A program made the position numbers and the translations under genes. Of a stretch of DNA of 64,000 bases, positions 34,346-46,502 are shown piece after piece. Location of the stretch: NCBI GenBank assembly GCA_963556145.1, contig OY744472.1, positions 2,666,001-2,730,000 of the forward strand, written 5' to 3'. How positions within the stretch are numbered: position 1 is the stretch's first letter; the number at the start of each line of letters is the position of its first letter. Under the pieces are notes generated by a model. It was not told where the DNA came from. It ran no database searches and saw only the letters and a list, made by a program, of their open reading frames with translations. The stretch is from Hygrocybe punicea. Its lineage: Eukaryota; Basidiomycota; Agaricomycetes; Agaricales; Hygrophoraceae.

Positions 34346-36023
34346 AGTGCCCCTCCTCCTCATGGTGACGTCCTCGTCACCATACCGCTACTAAAAGAAA
34401 ACAAAAAGCAAAACAAAACTGACCAAGAAAAAAACTCTCCAGTCACGACTCCCAGTCCCTCACGATGCCCCGGGCCTTACACGTGAGGCGGGACCGTATC
34501 GTCCTCCAAGATCGTTGGGGGTGGTAGATGACCAAACTGTAACTCTGCTCTGCTCCTCCATCCTCGAATGCCTCTGGGACTCACATCGCAGGGTAGGATA
34601 AAAACGTTCAAAACCATAAGTTCTTGTAGCCCAGGGTGAGTTCTTGTGATCCGAAAATAGACTGGGTGGTTCGTGCGAAAGTAAATAGGTACGGTGCTGT
34701 CGAGCAGTGATGGTTCGTAGATAGGTCGAATATCCAATAAATGTCGAGGGTGGGGAAAGGGGATAGGACGGGACAAGGTACGGTGTAAACGGGGGAAAGG
34801 GAAAGCATACGGGTGCATTGGGCCATGCGGTGGCATCGGGGATTCTCGATATGAGGGGACTAGCGCTGGGGTGCTAAGTGGTCGCGGCGGTGACTCGTTT
34901 GGGTCCCTACGGGTCGGGGAAGTCGCCAGGGTCGAGAACGAGGTTGCGGGGAGCTGAACGAGGGCTCGAGGAGCCGGGTATGGTGCAAGAATCCGGCCGA
35001 GAGATGGTGACGTGGCGGAACGCGGTGGGGGTCTGGGAACGGTGGGCACGGTGGTATTGGATCGAGGTGGGGTGCTCCGGGATGGTGAACGAGTGGGCCG
35101 CGAGCTTCGTGAGTCGATCCGGGGCTGGGTATGTTGGCAGAATGGGGCCGCGCGATGGTGACGTGGCGCCTGGCCCAGGTGTCTGGAAACGACGGCGGGG
35201 GCTCGTTTGGCGCAATGGAGGGGGATGGGGGGTCCTGGCCGGTGGAACGAGGGCACGGGAGGTCGAATGGGTCCGTGTGAGGCTGGGGTACACGAAAGAA
35301 CGGGGGGGCGCGACGGATCCGTGGTGTGACCAAAAACGGCGGTGGGGGCTCGTTCGGGGCGTTAGCGAGACGCAGGGTGCTCTGGGGGGTGGGCCGCGAG
35401 ATTGGTGAGCTGGTCTGGGGCCGGTTGTGCTGGCAGAACGGGGCCGCGCGATGGTGACGTGGCGCGTGGCTCGGGTGTCCGAAAACGACGGTGGGGGTTC
35501 GTTTGGCACAATGGAGGGGAACGGGGGGTCCTGGCCGGTGGGACGAGTGTGCGGGGAGTCGAATGGGTCCGTGTAGGGGTGGGGGTGACGAGAAACGGGG
35601 GGTCTAACAATGGTGACGTGGCAGATCCATGGGGCGACCAAAAGGTGCGGGGCGGTTCGTTTGAGACGACGAGGCGCGACGGGGGGTTCTGGCAGATGAG
35701 CCAAGGGTGCGGGGAGTCGAACGCGTGCATTTTGGGTCCGGGGTGCATGAAAAAAACGGGGTCCGCGCGGCGGCGATGCGATTTTCGTTGGGTTGTCCAA
35801 AACTCGCAGTAGCGGGCCATGTGGGATCCTGATGGGGAACGCGGGGCTCCGGAACGTCGAACGAAGTTGCGGGGGGTCGTGTGGACATAGCTGGGTCTAG
35901 GGAAAGTGAAAATTTGGGGGGTGGTGAGGCCGGAAAAAGTTGTCTCGCGAGAAAAAATGTAAGAAGTGGGAAAACCATGAGAAAAAGAGAAGCGTGGGTC
36001 GAAGAACACTCTCATCACCACGT

Positions 36024-36179
36024 TGGAGTGGGTCCGAGGCTGCTCACACACGAATGGGGAAGTCACGACGGAATCGGATAGGATATCATGAGATGGACTA
36101 AGACTAAGACAGGAAATCCTACATAAGGGATCCAACCGTGAGACCTAAGTCACGTGATGGACCAGGCACAACTACTCCA
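36024..36179. repeat. LTR 2 (middle, diverged) of element E
   Basis: About 156 bp, tggagtgggtccgagg...accaggcacaactactcca. It is clearly related to but diverged from LTRs 1 and 3. Confidence 0.7.
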
Positions 36180-37620
36180 AGTGCCCCCCTTCTCTGTAGT
36201 GACGCCCTCGTCACTAGCAAGAGACAAACAAAACCAAAAGGGCAGAAGGAAACTGAAAGGGTTGGAAGAAAAGCAGAAAATGTAAGGAGAACAGAAAGAG
36301 CATGAAGAAAAGGACAAGGTGTGGACTAGTCTACTCCAGATGGATCTAACAATGGTGGATCATGGTGAGAAAAAGGTGGGGAAATACTGGTAGAATGTGG
36401 AAAAGGAAGCGGCACGGCATGGCGCGGGGCCAAGGGGTGAATCCTTGGGCATGGGTCGACGCGAGGGGACGCGGGGCCACCATATGATGCGTGGACGAGG
36501 CCGCGAACGCGAACGCTTGGGGTACGGCCGTCGTGGTACGTCGCGTGGGTGGGGCCATGGCCATGGGGGCGGGGCGGATGGATTCGCGTCGTTGAGTACG
36601 CGGTTGGGGGTCGTCGTATCGCGGGGATGGGCCGTTGTGGTGGTGCGTGGACTCGTGAGGGTGTGGAACGTGGGGCCGTGTGTGTATAAACGGGGTATGG
36701 AGGGGCGGGGTGTACCGTTCGCGCTGGGCCAGTTTTGCCACTTGGTACTGGCGTGGAGGCAGTCGATTGCGTTGGGAATGGTCGTGTGGGCCCGTAAAAC
36801 GAGTTGATGTGGGGCTCGCGGCTACGTGCGTATGTGGAGCGTCGTCGCATGCCGTTGGACGGGGTGGTACGCGTCGTTAGCGTGCACATGGGTTTTTGGG
36901 GTAGCGCGAGGACGGCAGACGCGAGTGAGCTTGCGCGGACGTGTTGTGTTGGGCCCATGGGATCGAGGAAGAAGGTGCCGGCGCGGGCGAGGAGCGTTAA
37001 CTGATGTGATGACGTGGCGGGCGGACGACGCGGCAAAGGATGGTTGGGGGTGGGAACGGGGTTGGTGAGGACAGCGCAGGTTAGGACGGGGTAGGTGGGG
37101 CTTTCGTGCAAACGCGGGGGTACCGTGAGTGTCTGTGTGTTGATTAGCGTACCTGTGGGAGTCCGAATGTAAAACGGGAGGTCGAAGACGGGGACGGTGA
37201 GATCGAGGGCGCGTCTTGCTGCGCGACGGCGTTGTTGGATTCGTCGTCCGGCTCGGCAACCTCGTGGGGGTCTTGTAAGGAGCGTGGGGTGCCGTAGTTG
37301 GGCGTGGTTGGTCGGGTTTTTGGTGGGCGAAGCTGGTGACGTGGCTGCGCGAGGTGGCTGTGCGGAATGGTGAAGATGGGCGAAAAGTCGTGAGGGTGGT
37401 CGCGGGGCGTGTAGCAGGATACGAACGAGGTACTGGGGCTTTCGGAGACTGTCTTCTGTGGGGTTTTTCATGGGGGTGCTGCGGGGAATCGCGCGGGTGG
37501 GGTCTCGGGGGGGTTCTCTGTTCTCGAAAAATCACTGGATCTGTGCAAAAGTCTTGGTGCGAGTGGAATGTGGTGGTCTCGTCTAGCTGCGTGGGTCGAA
37601 TCGTGCTCTCATCACCACGA

Positions 37621-37778
37621 TGGAGTGGTACCGAGGTACCACTCCGGGGGCTCACGCAGGACTCGAGGGAAAGGTGGACTGGATAGGAAGGATGGACTGA
37701 CTACTACATCTGGAAGGCTACTGACTAGGTCAAACCGTGGGAACCTGATCACGTGACTGACCAGGCACAACTACTACA
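37621..37778. repeat. LTR 3 of element E
   Basis: 158 bp, almost identical to LTR 1 (one difference seen, ggtggactgg against ggtcgactgg). Confidence 0.8.
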
Positions 37779-37782
37779 CCGT

Positions 37783-38165
37783 CCGGCGCTGCTGCTGCCA
37801 CCGCTGTCACTGCTGCCGTTGCTGCCGCTGCCGGCGCTGCTGCTGCTGCCGTCGCCGTTGCTGTTGCCACTGCTGCTGCTGCTGTCGTGGCCGTTGCTGC
37901 TGCCGCCGTTGCTGCTGTTGCTGTTGCTGCTGCTGCTGGCCGTCATAGTTGTGGTTGCCGTTGTTGTTGCCGCCGCTGGTGGTGATGTTGGATGGCTTTG
38001 GCTGTTGCCGTTGCCGCTGCTGCTGCTGCTGCTGCTGCCGTTGCTGCCGGCGCTGCTGCTTCCGCTGTTGCTGCTGCTGCTGGCCGTTGCCGTTGTCGTT
38101 GCCTGGTTGCCGTTGCCTTTGCCGTTGCCTTTGCCGCCGCTGGTGGTGGTGGTGGTGGTGGTGGT
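37783..38165. repeat. ctg/ccg trinucleotide-type repeat
   Basis: Imperfect gctgctgccgttgctgcc units over about 380 bp, with poly-Leu, poly-Ala and poly-Gln frames on either strand. No gene is called. Confidence 0.85.
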
Positions 38166-39132
38166 GTTGCGGCTGCCCCGCGTCTGTTGGCATTGCGTTG
38201 GCATTGGCATTCATCTTGTGCCAATGTGGTTGCGATGTGGTCGCAGTCGAGTTGCCTGCCGCAAATAACATTAGTAAAGTTAAGAAAAAAATGGAAACTT
38301 ACCTTTGAACACAACACAATTTGTGTTGTGTTCAACCCGCGTTGAAGTTGCTGTGTTGCGTGAAAGGTCACGGCCGGTCACATGATGCCGTTTAACACGA
38401 AATAGTAAGTAAAGAAATACGAAAAACAAATGAAATCAATACCTTAAAAATATCCGCGTTCGCGGTTTGAACGCGGTTTGGAGCCGTTCAGGAAATCCGG
38501 CAGGCCTCGAAACCCGGAACTGAACCCGCGGTCCGGTTCAGCACTTGGCTGAACTTAGACCGAACTTAGGGTTCGGTTCGGGGTTTGAACCGGGTTCGGC
38601 TAGGTTCGGAACCGAACTACGGCAACACTAGATTCCACTCCGGATCCCCCTCCGGAATCGTTCATACTCAAGATGCGATGTCTCTAATGACCCGGAATCA
38701 CTACGTATATAGTTACATATGATATATCTTCGTTTCCCGTTACTTAGTACATAGCACCATCTCCACTCCACTCCACTCCTATCAGTTACAGCCTTCGCTT
38801 GTAGTACATAGTTACTACAGCACAGGATCACTCCCAGTAGTATAAAAGATGTACCCTTATACTACAACCATATAGATATTACATCCTATCATCACATTAT
38901 CCCGCATCAATATTACATCCCGCTTCAGTTCTACACTTTTAGTCCTCGTTTCATATCGTCTCCATTCCATCTTCATATTTCCCCTACACTTCCCCTCTGA
39001 TCCGGAACCCCAGATTCGGGTTGGATTGACTAGACACTATAGAAACACTTTACTCCTTTGATCTCTTTCTAGCAGATCACCCCTTCTAGTAGATTCCTAT
39101 TCCGGGTCTACAACAGAACTTGCCGTCACAAC

Positions 39133-39149
39133 TGGAGCCCACTGCGAGG
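39133..39149 (+). promoter_or_regulatory. Primer-binding site of element C
   Basis: tggagcccactgcgagg two bases after the LTR. It has one mismatch to the sites of elements A and D. Confidence 0.7.
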
Positions 39150-39324
39150 AGTAAAGTTTTTCTGTCTTTTCATACCCTCCCCACGGTCGGCTTTGACTTT
39201 CATGACGTTTCCCTCTTCTACCCGACTCTAGTTATTTAGTTCCGCCTACGACTTCGACCTTGTCCTTGAACCTCCTCGACCCGACCCGCTTTCCGACCCG
39301 TTTCCTGATTTAGAAGTTCCCAAC

Positions 39325-40714
39325 ATGATGCACGGATTGATGCCTCTCTGAGGTGATCGTTCAGCCCCGACGTTTCACAGTGACGAACACGACCTTCCCC
39401 GCTTCTTTGACAAAATTGACATGCTTGGCTCCGACTGTGGACTCACGGACACTATGAAAATTCGCTACACGCTCCGGTACCTCAATAACGACGATTACGA
39501 ACTTTGGTCTACCCTACCCGCCGCTTCAGCAAAGGACTTCATTGCTTTCCGACATGCCGTTTTCGCCTTCTATCCTGGTGCCACAGACAGTATTCGGTAT
39601 ACAATCACGGATCTCGAACAATTGATTAAACGACAATCGGCTTATGGTATAGAGAACAAGACGGACTTAGGACAATATTTCCGGGACTTCATACGCATAT
39701 CCGGAGTACTATATGACAACGGCCGTTTATCGGACAAGCAACGGAATGAGTATTTTGCCAATGGATTTGACTCAGATCTTCGTCAATGTGTTGAAGAGCG
39801 ACTTCATTACCTTCTTCCCAGTCATTACCACGACGATCCGTACCCGGTTGATATTTTCCACGATGCCGCGTTGTTTCTCCTTTCCGGCTACCGTTCCGTT
39901 CCGGAGTCCGTTGTCACTGCAGCCCCCATTGCCATTTCCAGTCCCGATTCCGGTCCCACACCCATACCTGTCGCAGTCATTTCACCTCCGGAACAGATCC
40001 CGTCCTCGATCCCATCCTCGATCCCGCCCACTGTCGTTCATTCCATCCCCCACGTTCATTCCGGTCCTTCGTATACTCCATCCCCGTCATCGTGTTCCCT
40101 GTCCCCGTCCATTCCGGTGCCCGTCGAGACCGTCATTTGTTTACAGGTATTGTCATCCAGTCCCGTGTCGTCCCCGTCCAAGCCCCTTCCCGATTTATCG
40201 ATGCCGGTCATCGATTCCGTCTTGCCTTCCGGTCCCGTTCCCGATTTATCCATTCCATTTCCTATTTCATCCCCATTGTCTCCGGTTTCGTCCCCTCCGG
40301 TTTCCGTCCATGAACTCGTACCGGACTCGCTCCCATTGTCCTCGGATTCTCCAGAAATAGACATTCCGTCCCCGATATTGCCGCCATATTGTCCTCCATC
40401 ACCGTCTATCGAGATTCCATTGACCTTGGTTGAGTATTCCGTACCCATTCCCATTCCGGACCCCATTCCACCCCTCTTATTTGATTTCGATTCCGGTTCC
40501 GATTCCGTTATGTCAACCCCTACGTTCCCGGTTCCCCTTGTCATTACCGTTCCCGTATCGTTTCCGGTTCCATCCTTGCCCACTTGGGGCACTCTATTGT
40601 CTCCGGTTCCCTCCTCGCCCACTTGGGGCACTTTGTCGTTTCTGCCCGCTTGGGGCACCCCGTTGTTTTTATACCCGTCACGCGGCACACCCGTTATATG
40701 GGATCGTGTTGGTG
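39325..40714 (+). pseudogene. Gag of element C, one TGA and cut by element D
   Basis: The ATG at 39325 (MMHGLMPL) runs into TGA at 39349. The frame then continues GDRSAPTFHSDEHDLPRFF, aligning with element A gag (RGHSTAPTFDGNPLNLNRFF), so the stop replaces Arg. The capsid follows (LRYLNNDDYELWSTLP, AFYPGATDSIRYTITDLEQ, PYPVDIFHDAALFLLSGYR). About 300 residues of Pro/Ser-rich sequence come next, with repeated Val-Pro and Ser-Pro runs and no zinc knuckle or protease. The frame is interrupted by element D at 40719. Confidence 0.8.
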
Positions 40715-40718
40715 TCGG

Positions 40719-41627
40719 TGTAGAGGGTCGACGTCCCTCTGAGTCCGTATCATCAATATATCACGAATCCAGACCAACCCGATGCCGCCATTCGATTTGC
40801 ATTCGAACCCGACGTAACCCGACGCAACCCGACGTGACGTGACGTGACGTGACCCGACGTGACCGACATAACCCGACGTATGCCGCTTCGTCACAGCCGC
40901 TCTCAGACCAAATCCGGCAGCCTCAAACGCCTCGGAGTTCCAATTCCAGGAGATGGATCTCTTCGGACTCAATCCCCGACTTTGGATTTACTTTATTTAT
41001 GCATCCCATCGTCCTTTCGGAGATATGTAGGACTTTCTAGATCTTTTCCTTGCATATTCGTTTTCCCCTCCATTTCCTGTCTTCGTTGCTTTGCAACCCC
41101 CCTTTCCACATCCCCATTCCAACCTTTCTTTGTAGCTTACCATCGGCCGAAGTAGACACGTCCGAAAGTAGATTACTGTTTCCTGTACTATAAAAACGGT
41201 CCCCGACGACCGTACAAAATAACATACCCTTAGTCCCCGTTTCCCTTTAGTCAGAATCACCTTTTAATCCCTTCAAATGCTCGTCCACGTAGACCCTTAG
41301 CTTTTTATAGTCCTCTTCGTCGTCTTTATCGTTGTTCCCGTATATTCGTTCATCGTTTCCAACCCGACCCAACCCGACCCGCCGTACCCGACATCGTCGG
41401 CATCGTCGGGTTCTTTATTATTTGTCCGTTTTCACTCTGTTCATCGCCGGCTTCGTCATTATTAGTCCATTTTTACGCGGCGGCTTTACTTTTACTAACA
41501 TTCCCTTCTTTTTACTTCTATTCCCGACACTGATTTATCCAGTCACTTCTACGCTGACACCCTCAGGTTAGGATCTTTATAATATTTCTTTATATAGTTC
41601 CGAAGCCACCAAGAACCCGCATCTACA
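40719..41627 (+). repeat. 5' LTR of element D
   Basis: Starts tgtagagggtcgacgtccct with an agaggg/ccctct inverted repeat. Tandem acccgacgt and cgtga units follow near 40800-40870, and a TATA box (tataaaaa) lies at about 41189. Confidence 0.95.
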
Positions 41628-42289
41628 TCTGGAGCCCACCGCGAGGATAATTCAGTGTCATCATTCATTCATTCCATAACCCTACACTTTCCTTTCGTCA
41701 TTTCGAAATAACCCTTGCCGCAGCACTCTACACATCCGACTCCCGTTACCCGACCTCTTTACATCCGACATCCGATGCCTCGACAATCCAATCGCCAACT
41801 GCCACACTATCATTTGGGTTTGATTCTCATAATATTTTCTCTTCTTTAACGACTACGATTGTCTAGTATCACGTACAACTTCGAACCCGCTCTTGCGCGG
41901 CCGACCCAACGGCCGTTTACCGCTTTAGGAACCTTGCACAGCCACGACCCGATACGCCCTCGTTTGTCGCTCAACGACTCGAACCTCGTCACATCCACCA
42001 TCCACGCTCGTTTATAGATCCCCAACACGCTCGGAATCCCACTCCCCACCGATAACCGTCGAAAAACCGCGACCGGAAAGCCCCAACGACCCGCCCAACA
42101 GCACTCGCGCGTCAAACACGACTCGGAACAGACGGAGCGCCGTGCAACGGGTTTAGCCTGTGCACCCCCAGCCGCTCGCATCTAAGAACTCGCACTTGTC
42201 ACCGAATACAAGCCCTGACACGCCCCCATCGTCTGAGCCCGCGAAGTTACCAGCAAAACACGTCAGCGCCTTTCACGAGTCTGTGCGAG

Positions 42290-43150
42290 CAGCCCCGCCG
42301 CGATCGAGCCCTCAACACCGTGCTACAGCCTCACGACGCCATTCGCAAGGTCTTACGAGCCGTCTCCGCCATTATCGAGTCCCCAACGCGTCGCCACGTC
42401 ATCCCAGCTCATGCACCCGCCTATTCGACATACCCGGCCGCTCACGCCCTCGTTGCTACCCCCACGCAGCCTCGTATGGCTCTCCGAGTCCCCACAGCGC
42501 CCTTCGCGAGCCCACACGAGTCGTCTTCGCCGTTATCGACGCTCCCACAGTGTCCCACGTCACCCCGCTTCGTGCCCCCGCCTATTCGACATCCCGGCCG
42601 CTTACGCCCTCGTTGGACCTCCCCGTCGCCTCGCACCGCTTCCTATGGCCCCACGACGCCAGCTGCGAGCCCTCACGAGCCGTTCTCAACGCCCAACGCG
42701 TCACCACGTCATCCTTCCTCGTGTCCCCACGTACTCGACATCCCCGGCCGCTCACGTCCTCGTTGGACCATCCGCTGCTTCGTACAGCCTCCCAGAGCCC
42801 CACACCGTCGTTCGTAAGCCAGTACAGGCCGTCCTCGCCATTATCGATGCCCCACGCCGCGCCACGTCACCCGGCTTCGTGCCCCAGCTAAGTCGACGTC
42901 TCCGGCCGCTTACGCCCTCGTTGGACCTCCCCGTCGCCTCGTACCGCTTCCTACAGCCCCACGACACCACTCGCGAGCCCTCACGAGCCATCCTCGCCGT
43001 CATCGACCCCTCACGCGTCACCACGTCATCCTTCTTCGTGCCCCCCCGTACTCGACATCCCCGGCCGCTCACGTCCCCGTTGAGCCACCCGCCGCCTCGT
43101 ACCGCATCCCAGGACCACACATCATCCGTCGTGACGCCGTACAAGTAGTC
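42290..43150. repeat. About 156-bp tandem repeat, 5-6 copies, inside element D
   Basis: The block tcgacatccccggccgctca, followed by cg[tc]cctcgttgga, recurs near 42425, 42578, 42733, 42890 and 43050. Each is followed by a catcgacgc/gagccctcacgag-type segment. Pro-rich frames through it are artefacts of the repeat. Confidence 0.85.
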
Positions 43151-44756
43151 CTCGCCGCCCTCGAGCCATCAACAACATGCCACGTCACTCGACATCATAC
43201 CCACCATCCGAGGCCAACGACCGCCGCGTACAACCACCCCCACGTTCTCGTTCACGCCCCCGCACCTCTGGATGGCCCTCACCTGTCCCAAACGACTCCG
43301 CTCTCGTCCCTCGTCGTCCCACGCAAGCGGCCACGTCACCCCCGTCGACCTCCATTCTCGACCCCCAGCCGCCCCCGTCCTCGTCCACTCCCCTTCGACC
43401 ACCTACGCCCTCGACCAACCCCACGACGTCAAGTCCATTTTGTGAGCCCAAATGAAGCCCCCGTTGGGTTACGCCCGCGAAACTGTGACCACTGGCCGCC
43501 CAAACCCGTTCCACGACCCGACGGACCATTGTCAAATCCCCACGCAACTATCCGCCACGAAAGCATCACGAAGACGCCACCCGTATCACCCCAATCCATC
43601 ACCCAGTCTACGTCGTCTCACCCGCCCACGTCATCCGCCCCGTCTCCAACATCGCCCTACACCATACCTCATCCGCCTCCGTCGCCCAACGTCGTCCTAT
43701 CCCGTACCGCCACACCCGACCACCCGTTTCCCACTCCCTCGACCGTTTGCCACCTCGAACGGTCCCTACGTAGCCACGGTCGACCCCGCGCAGTTCCGTG
43801 TTCGCCTCCGTCGCCCCAAAAACGAGTCTCTCCGCTAGTCAAGACACCTCCGTTGTCGGATCTACCATCCGGAATGCCCCAAAACGCGTCGATGGCACCC
43901 GAAGCACAGACCTAACGCCCTGCATGTCCATGCCGCCCCCGTCAGTGATCTAGCCTCATCGTCGTCACCATATGTACCCGACGTCAGACCCCACATCCGC
44001 CCTCTAACCCGTTCCCGTTCTCGACATAGCCACCACCGCATTCCGTCAAAGCAAACACCCGACTACGAGTCCGGACGCGTTCCCATTACCCAACTACGAT
44101 TCCGCGGCATCCGCTTCCGGTTCCGGCTCAATTCGAGCAGCGGTGCTCAATTCGAGCATCTGGTTCCGGTTCCGGTTTCACATCCCGTACCCGCCACCTT
44201 CGCACCCCCATACCCACCGAACCCGACCCTACGAAAACCCGTCACCGTCCATCGGCATAAGAAATATATACATAGATAGATTAAATAAATAAAAAGAAAG
44301 AAAAATGTCAGAGATAAAAGAAAGATAAAAAGAAATACACTCGTTCCCGACACACCCAATACCCGCATAATACACCCGACGTACCCGACACACCCGCTTA
44401 TGAATCCGTCGTACTCAGCAAACCCGTTTACGAACCCGCCGCACCCGTTTACGAACCCGCCGCACCCGCTTACGAACCCGACGCACCGCTTCACTCATTC
44501 CCCACGCATCCGACTCATCCGCTCACGCACCCGCATTCCACCTGTTGACATCGCTCTCCGCTTTCCATGACCCACCGTTTCCGCCACCATTTCGACCCAG
44601 ACACAACGTTCCCTGTCTCGGCTTCGATTCCCAACCCACCCGACTTTATATTTCAGTTCCATGGGGGAGAATGCTTCCCCACGGGTCCAAGCCGGTGCTG
44701 AACCGCCTAGTATGAGGCTGATTTCACATCCGTTGATTATCGCCCCCATATTAGTA

Positions 44757-45020
44757 TTGACATATCGAACCTCCGCCATCGTCTATCGAACCTCCGCCGC
44801 CGTCTATCGAACCTCCGCCATCGTATATTGAACCTCCGTCGTCGTCCATCGAACCTCCGTTTTCGTCATATCGTCTATCGAACCTCCGCCATCGTATATC
44901 GAACCTCCGTCGTCGTCCATCGAACCTCCGTTTTCATCATATTGTATCGAACCTCCACCATCGTATATCGAACCTCCGTCGTCGTCCATCGAACCTCCAT
45001 TTTCGTCATATTGTATTGAA
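44757..45020. repeat. tatcgaacctccg minisatellite with higher-order period
   Basis: Units of 20-22 bp (catcgaacctccgtcgtcg, tatcgaacctccgccatcg) alternate in groups of three across about 260 bp of element D. Confidence 0.85.
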
Positions 45021-45589
45021 CAACCACCGTCGTCATATCATGTCTACCCCTACGCCACCGTTTCCGCCACCCGTTGACACAGCCACCAAAGCCGCCGACC
45101 CTAACTCGACCCGCCTAGATCGTCTTTGTCATCCGCTTGTGTTTTATTTCGTTTCCGCTCCTGCCTTACTCGTCTCCGTCACCCGCCCCCAATCCTATGT
45201 CACGTTTAGTTTTATCCCAACTTGATTTCTATTGCGTCCCTTCCTTTCCGATCACCGGCATTTATTCCCTTTTATCTATTTTGCATTTCCGCTGCATATT
45301 TGTCCCACCCTTATAGCTTTCCGCTGTTTCCTTCATTTCCGCTTGGTTATATTGTCACTATAGTTTCTTTTCTATGTATTTCCGGACACCGGCATCACTC
45401 GCCTTTGTTCTCCGCCCTCCGACTCTCCACTAGTCACCACCCGCTCTCCCCCCTTCGCATTGTCCACAACCCACCTTGTCCCGTCGAACCCAATTCCACG
45501 ACCACCACGTCGGCCTCATCTCACGCATCCGAGTCCCGAGTCCACGTAGTATCGACCAGGGATGGTCTTTATTTAAAGTACCCTGGAGA

Positions 45590-46498
45590 TGTAGAGGGTC
45601 GACGTCCCTCTGAGTCCGTATCATCAATATATCACGAATCCAGACCAACCCGATGCCGCCATTCGATTTGCATTCGAACCCGACGTAACCCGACGCAACC
45701 CGACGTGACGTGACGTGACGTGACCCGACGTGACCGACATAACCCGACGTATGCCGCTTCGTCACAGCCGCTCTCAGACCAAATCCGGCAGCCTCAAACG
45801 CCTCGGAGTTCCAATTCCAGGAGATGGATCTCTTCGGACTCAATCCCCGACTTTGGATTTACTTTATTTATGCATCCCATCGTCCTTTCGGAGATATGTA
45901 GGACTTTCTAGATCTTTTCCTTGCATATTCGTTTTCCCCTCCATTTCCTGTCTTCGTTGCTTTGCAACCCCCCTTTCCACATCCCCATTCCAACCTTTCT
46001 TTGTAGCTTACCATCGGCCGAAGTAGACACGTCCGAAAGTAGATTACTGTTTCCTGTACTATAAAAACGGTCCCCGACGACCGTACAAAATAACATACCC
46101 TTAGTCCCCGTTTCCCTTTAGTCAGAATCACCTTTTAATCCCTTCAAATGCTCGTCCACGTAGACCCTTAGCTTTTTATAGTCCTCTTCGTCGTCTTTAT
46201 CGTTGTTCCCGTATATTCGTTCATCGTTTCCAACCCGACCCAACCCGACCCGCCGTACCCGACATCGTCGGCATCGTCGGGTTCTTTATTATTTGTCCGT
46301 TTTCACTCTGTTCATCGCCGGCTTCGTCATTATTAGTCCATTTTTACGCGGCGGCTTTACTTTTACTAACATTCCCTTCTTTTTACTTCTATTCCCGACA
46401 CTGATTTATCCAGTCACTTCTACGCTGACACCCTCAGGTTAGGATCTTTATAATATTTCTTTATATAGTTCCGAAGCCACCAAGAACCCGCATCTACA
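45590..46498 (+). repeat. 3' LTR of element D
   Basis: 909 bp, the same length as the 5' LTR and with no difference noticed. It is preceded by ttaaagtaccctggaga, a likely polypurine tract equivalent. Confidence 0.95.
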
Positions 46499-46502
46499 TC
46501 GG

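Larger units (their letters stand above)
34188..37778. mobile_element. Element E: short-LTR composite with three LTRs
   Basis: Terminal 158-bp repeats at 34188-34345 and 37621-37778 differ at one observed position. A third, diverged copy sits at 36024-36179. The 4-bp duplication ccgt (34184-34187 and 37779-37782) is exact. Both internal segments begin with the same block (agtgcccc, then cctcgtcac) and end ctctcatcaccacg before an LTR, so this is a tandem of two units sharing the middle LTR. Long minus-strand Pro/Arg/Ser/His-rich frames (34477-36135, 36326-37655) show no domain. Confidence 0.8.
33920..38630. mobile_element. Large non-autonomous hAT-type element (TIR tagtgttgcc)
   Basis: 4711 bp, with ends tagtgttgccgaagttcag and gaactacggcaacacta. 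The 8-bp duplication gattccac (33912-33919 and 38631-38638) is exact. Subterminal zones are packed with ggttcgg/ccgaacc motifs on both sides. The interior holds the E composite (34188-37778) and a ctgctgccg repeat. No hAT transposase is visible. Confidence 0.9.
33803..39130 (+). repeat. 5' LTR of element C, split by a hAT-type element
   Basis: LTR parts are 33803-33919 and 38639-39130, tgtagaggctccgg...gccgtcaca. It is about 19 bp longer than the 3' LTR because of extra sequence just before the insertion point, and otherwise nearly identical. A TATA box (tataaaa) lies at 38841. Confidence 0.9.
40719..46498 (+). mobile_element. Ty3-like element D: non-coding, with apparently identical LTRs
   Basis: 5780 bp with 909-bp LTRs at 40719-41627 and 45590-46498. 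The translated stretches I compared are identical. The 4-bp duplication tcgg (40715-40718 and 46499-46502) is exact. The primer site tggagcccaccgcgagg is at 41630-41646. The 3.96-kb interior has no gag, pol or accessory gene; it is repeats and Pro/Arg/Ser-rich sequence. This is a large retrotransposon derivative mobilised in trans, probably very recently. Confidence 0.9.

Noticed and set aside
34477..37655. Several long minus-strand Pro/Arg-rich frames (up to 381 codons)
   Set aside because: GC-rich repeated sequence inside element E with several overlapping open frames. The diverged copy at 7585-9110 does not preserve them, and no motif is recognisable.
37753..38371. Poly-Leu, poly-Ala and poly-Gln frames
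   Set aside because: Produced by the ctg/ccg trinucleotide-type repeat.
42160..43915. Pro/Ser/Arg-rich plus-strand frames in element D
   Set aside because: They follow the 156-bp tandem repeat. Frames shift between units, and there is no start context or domain.
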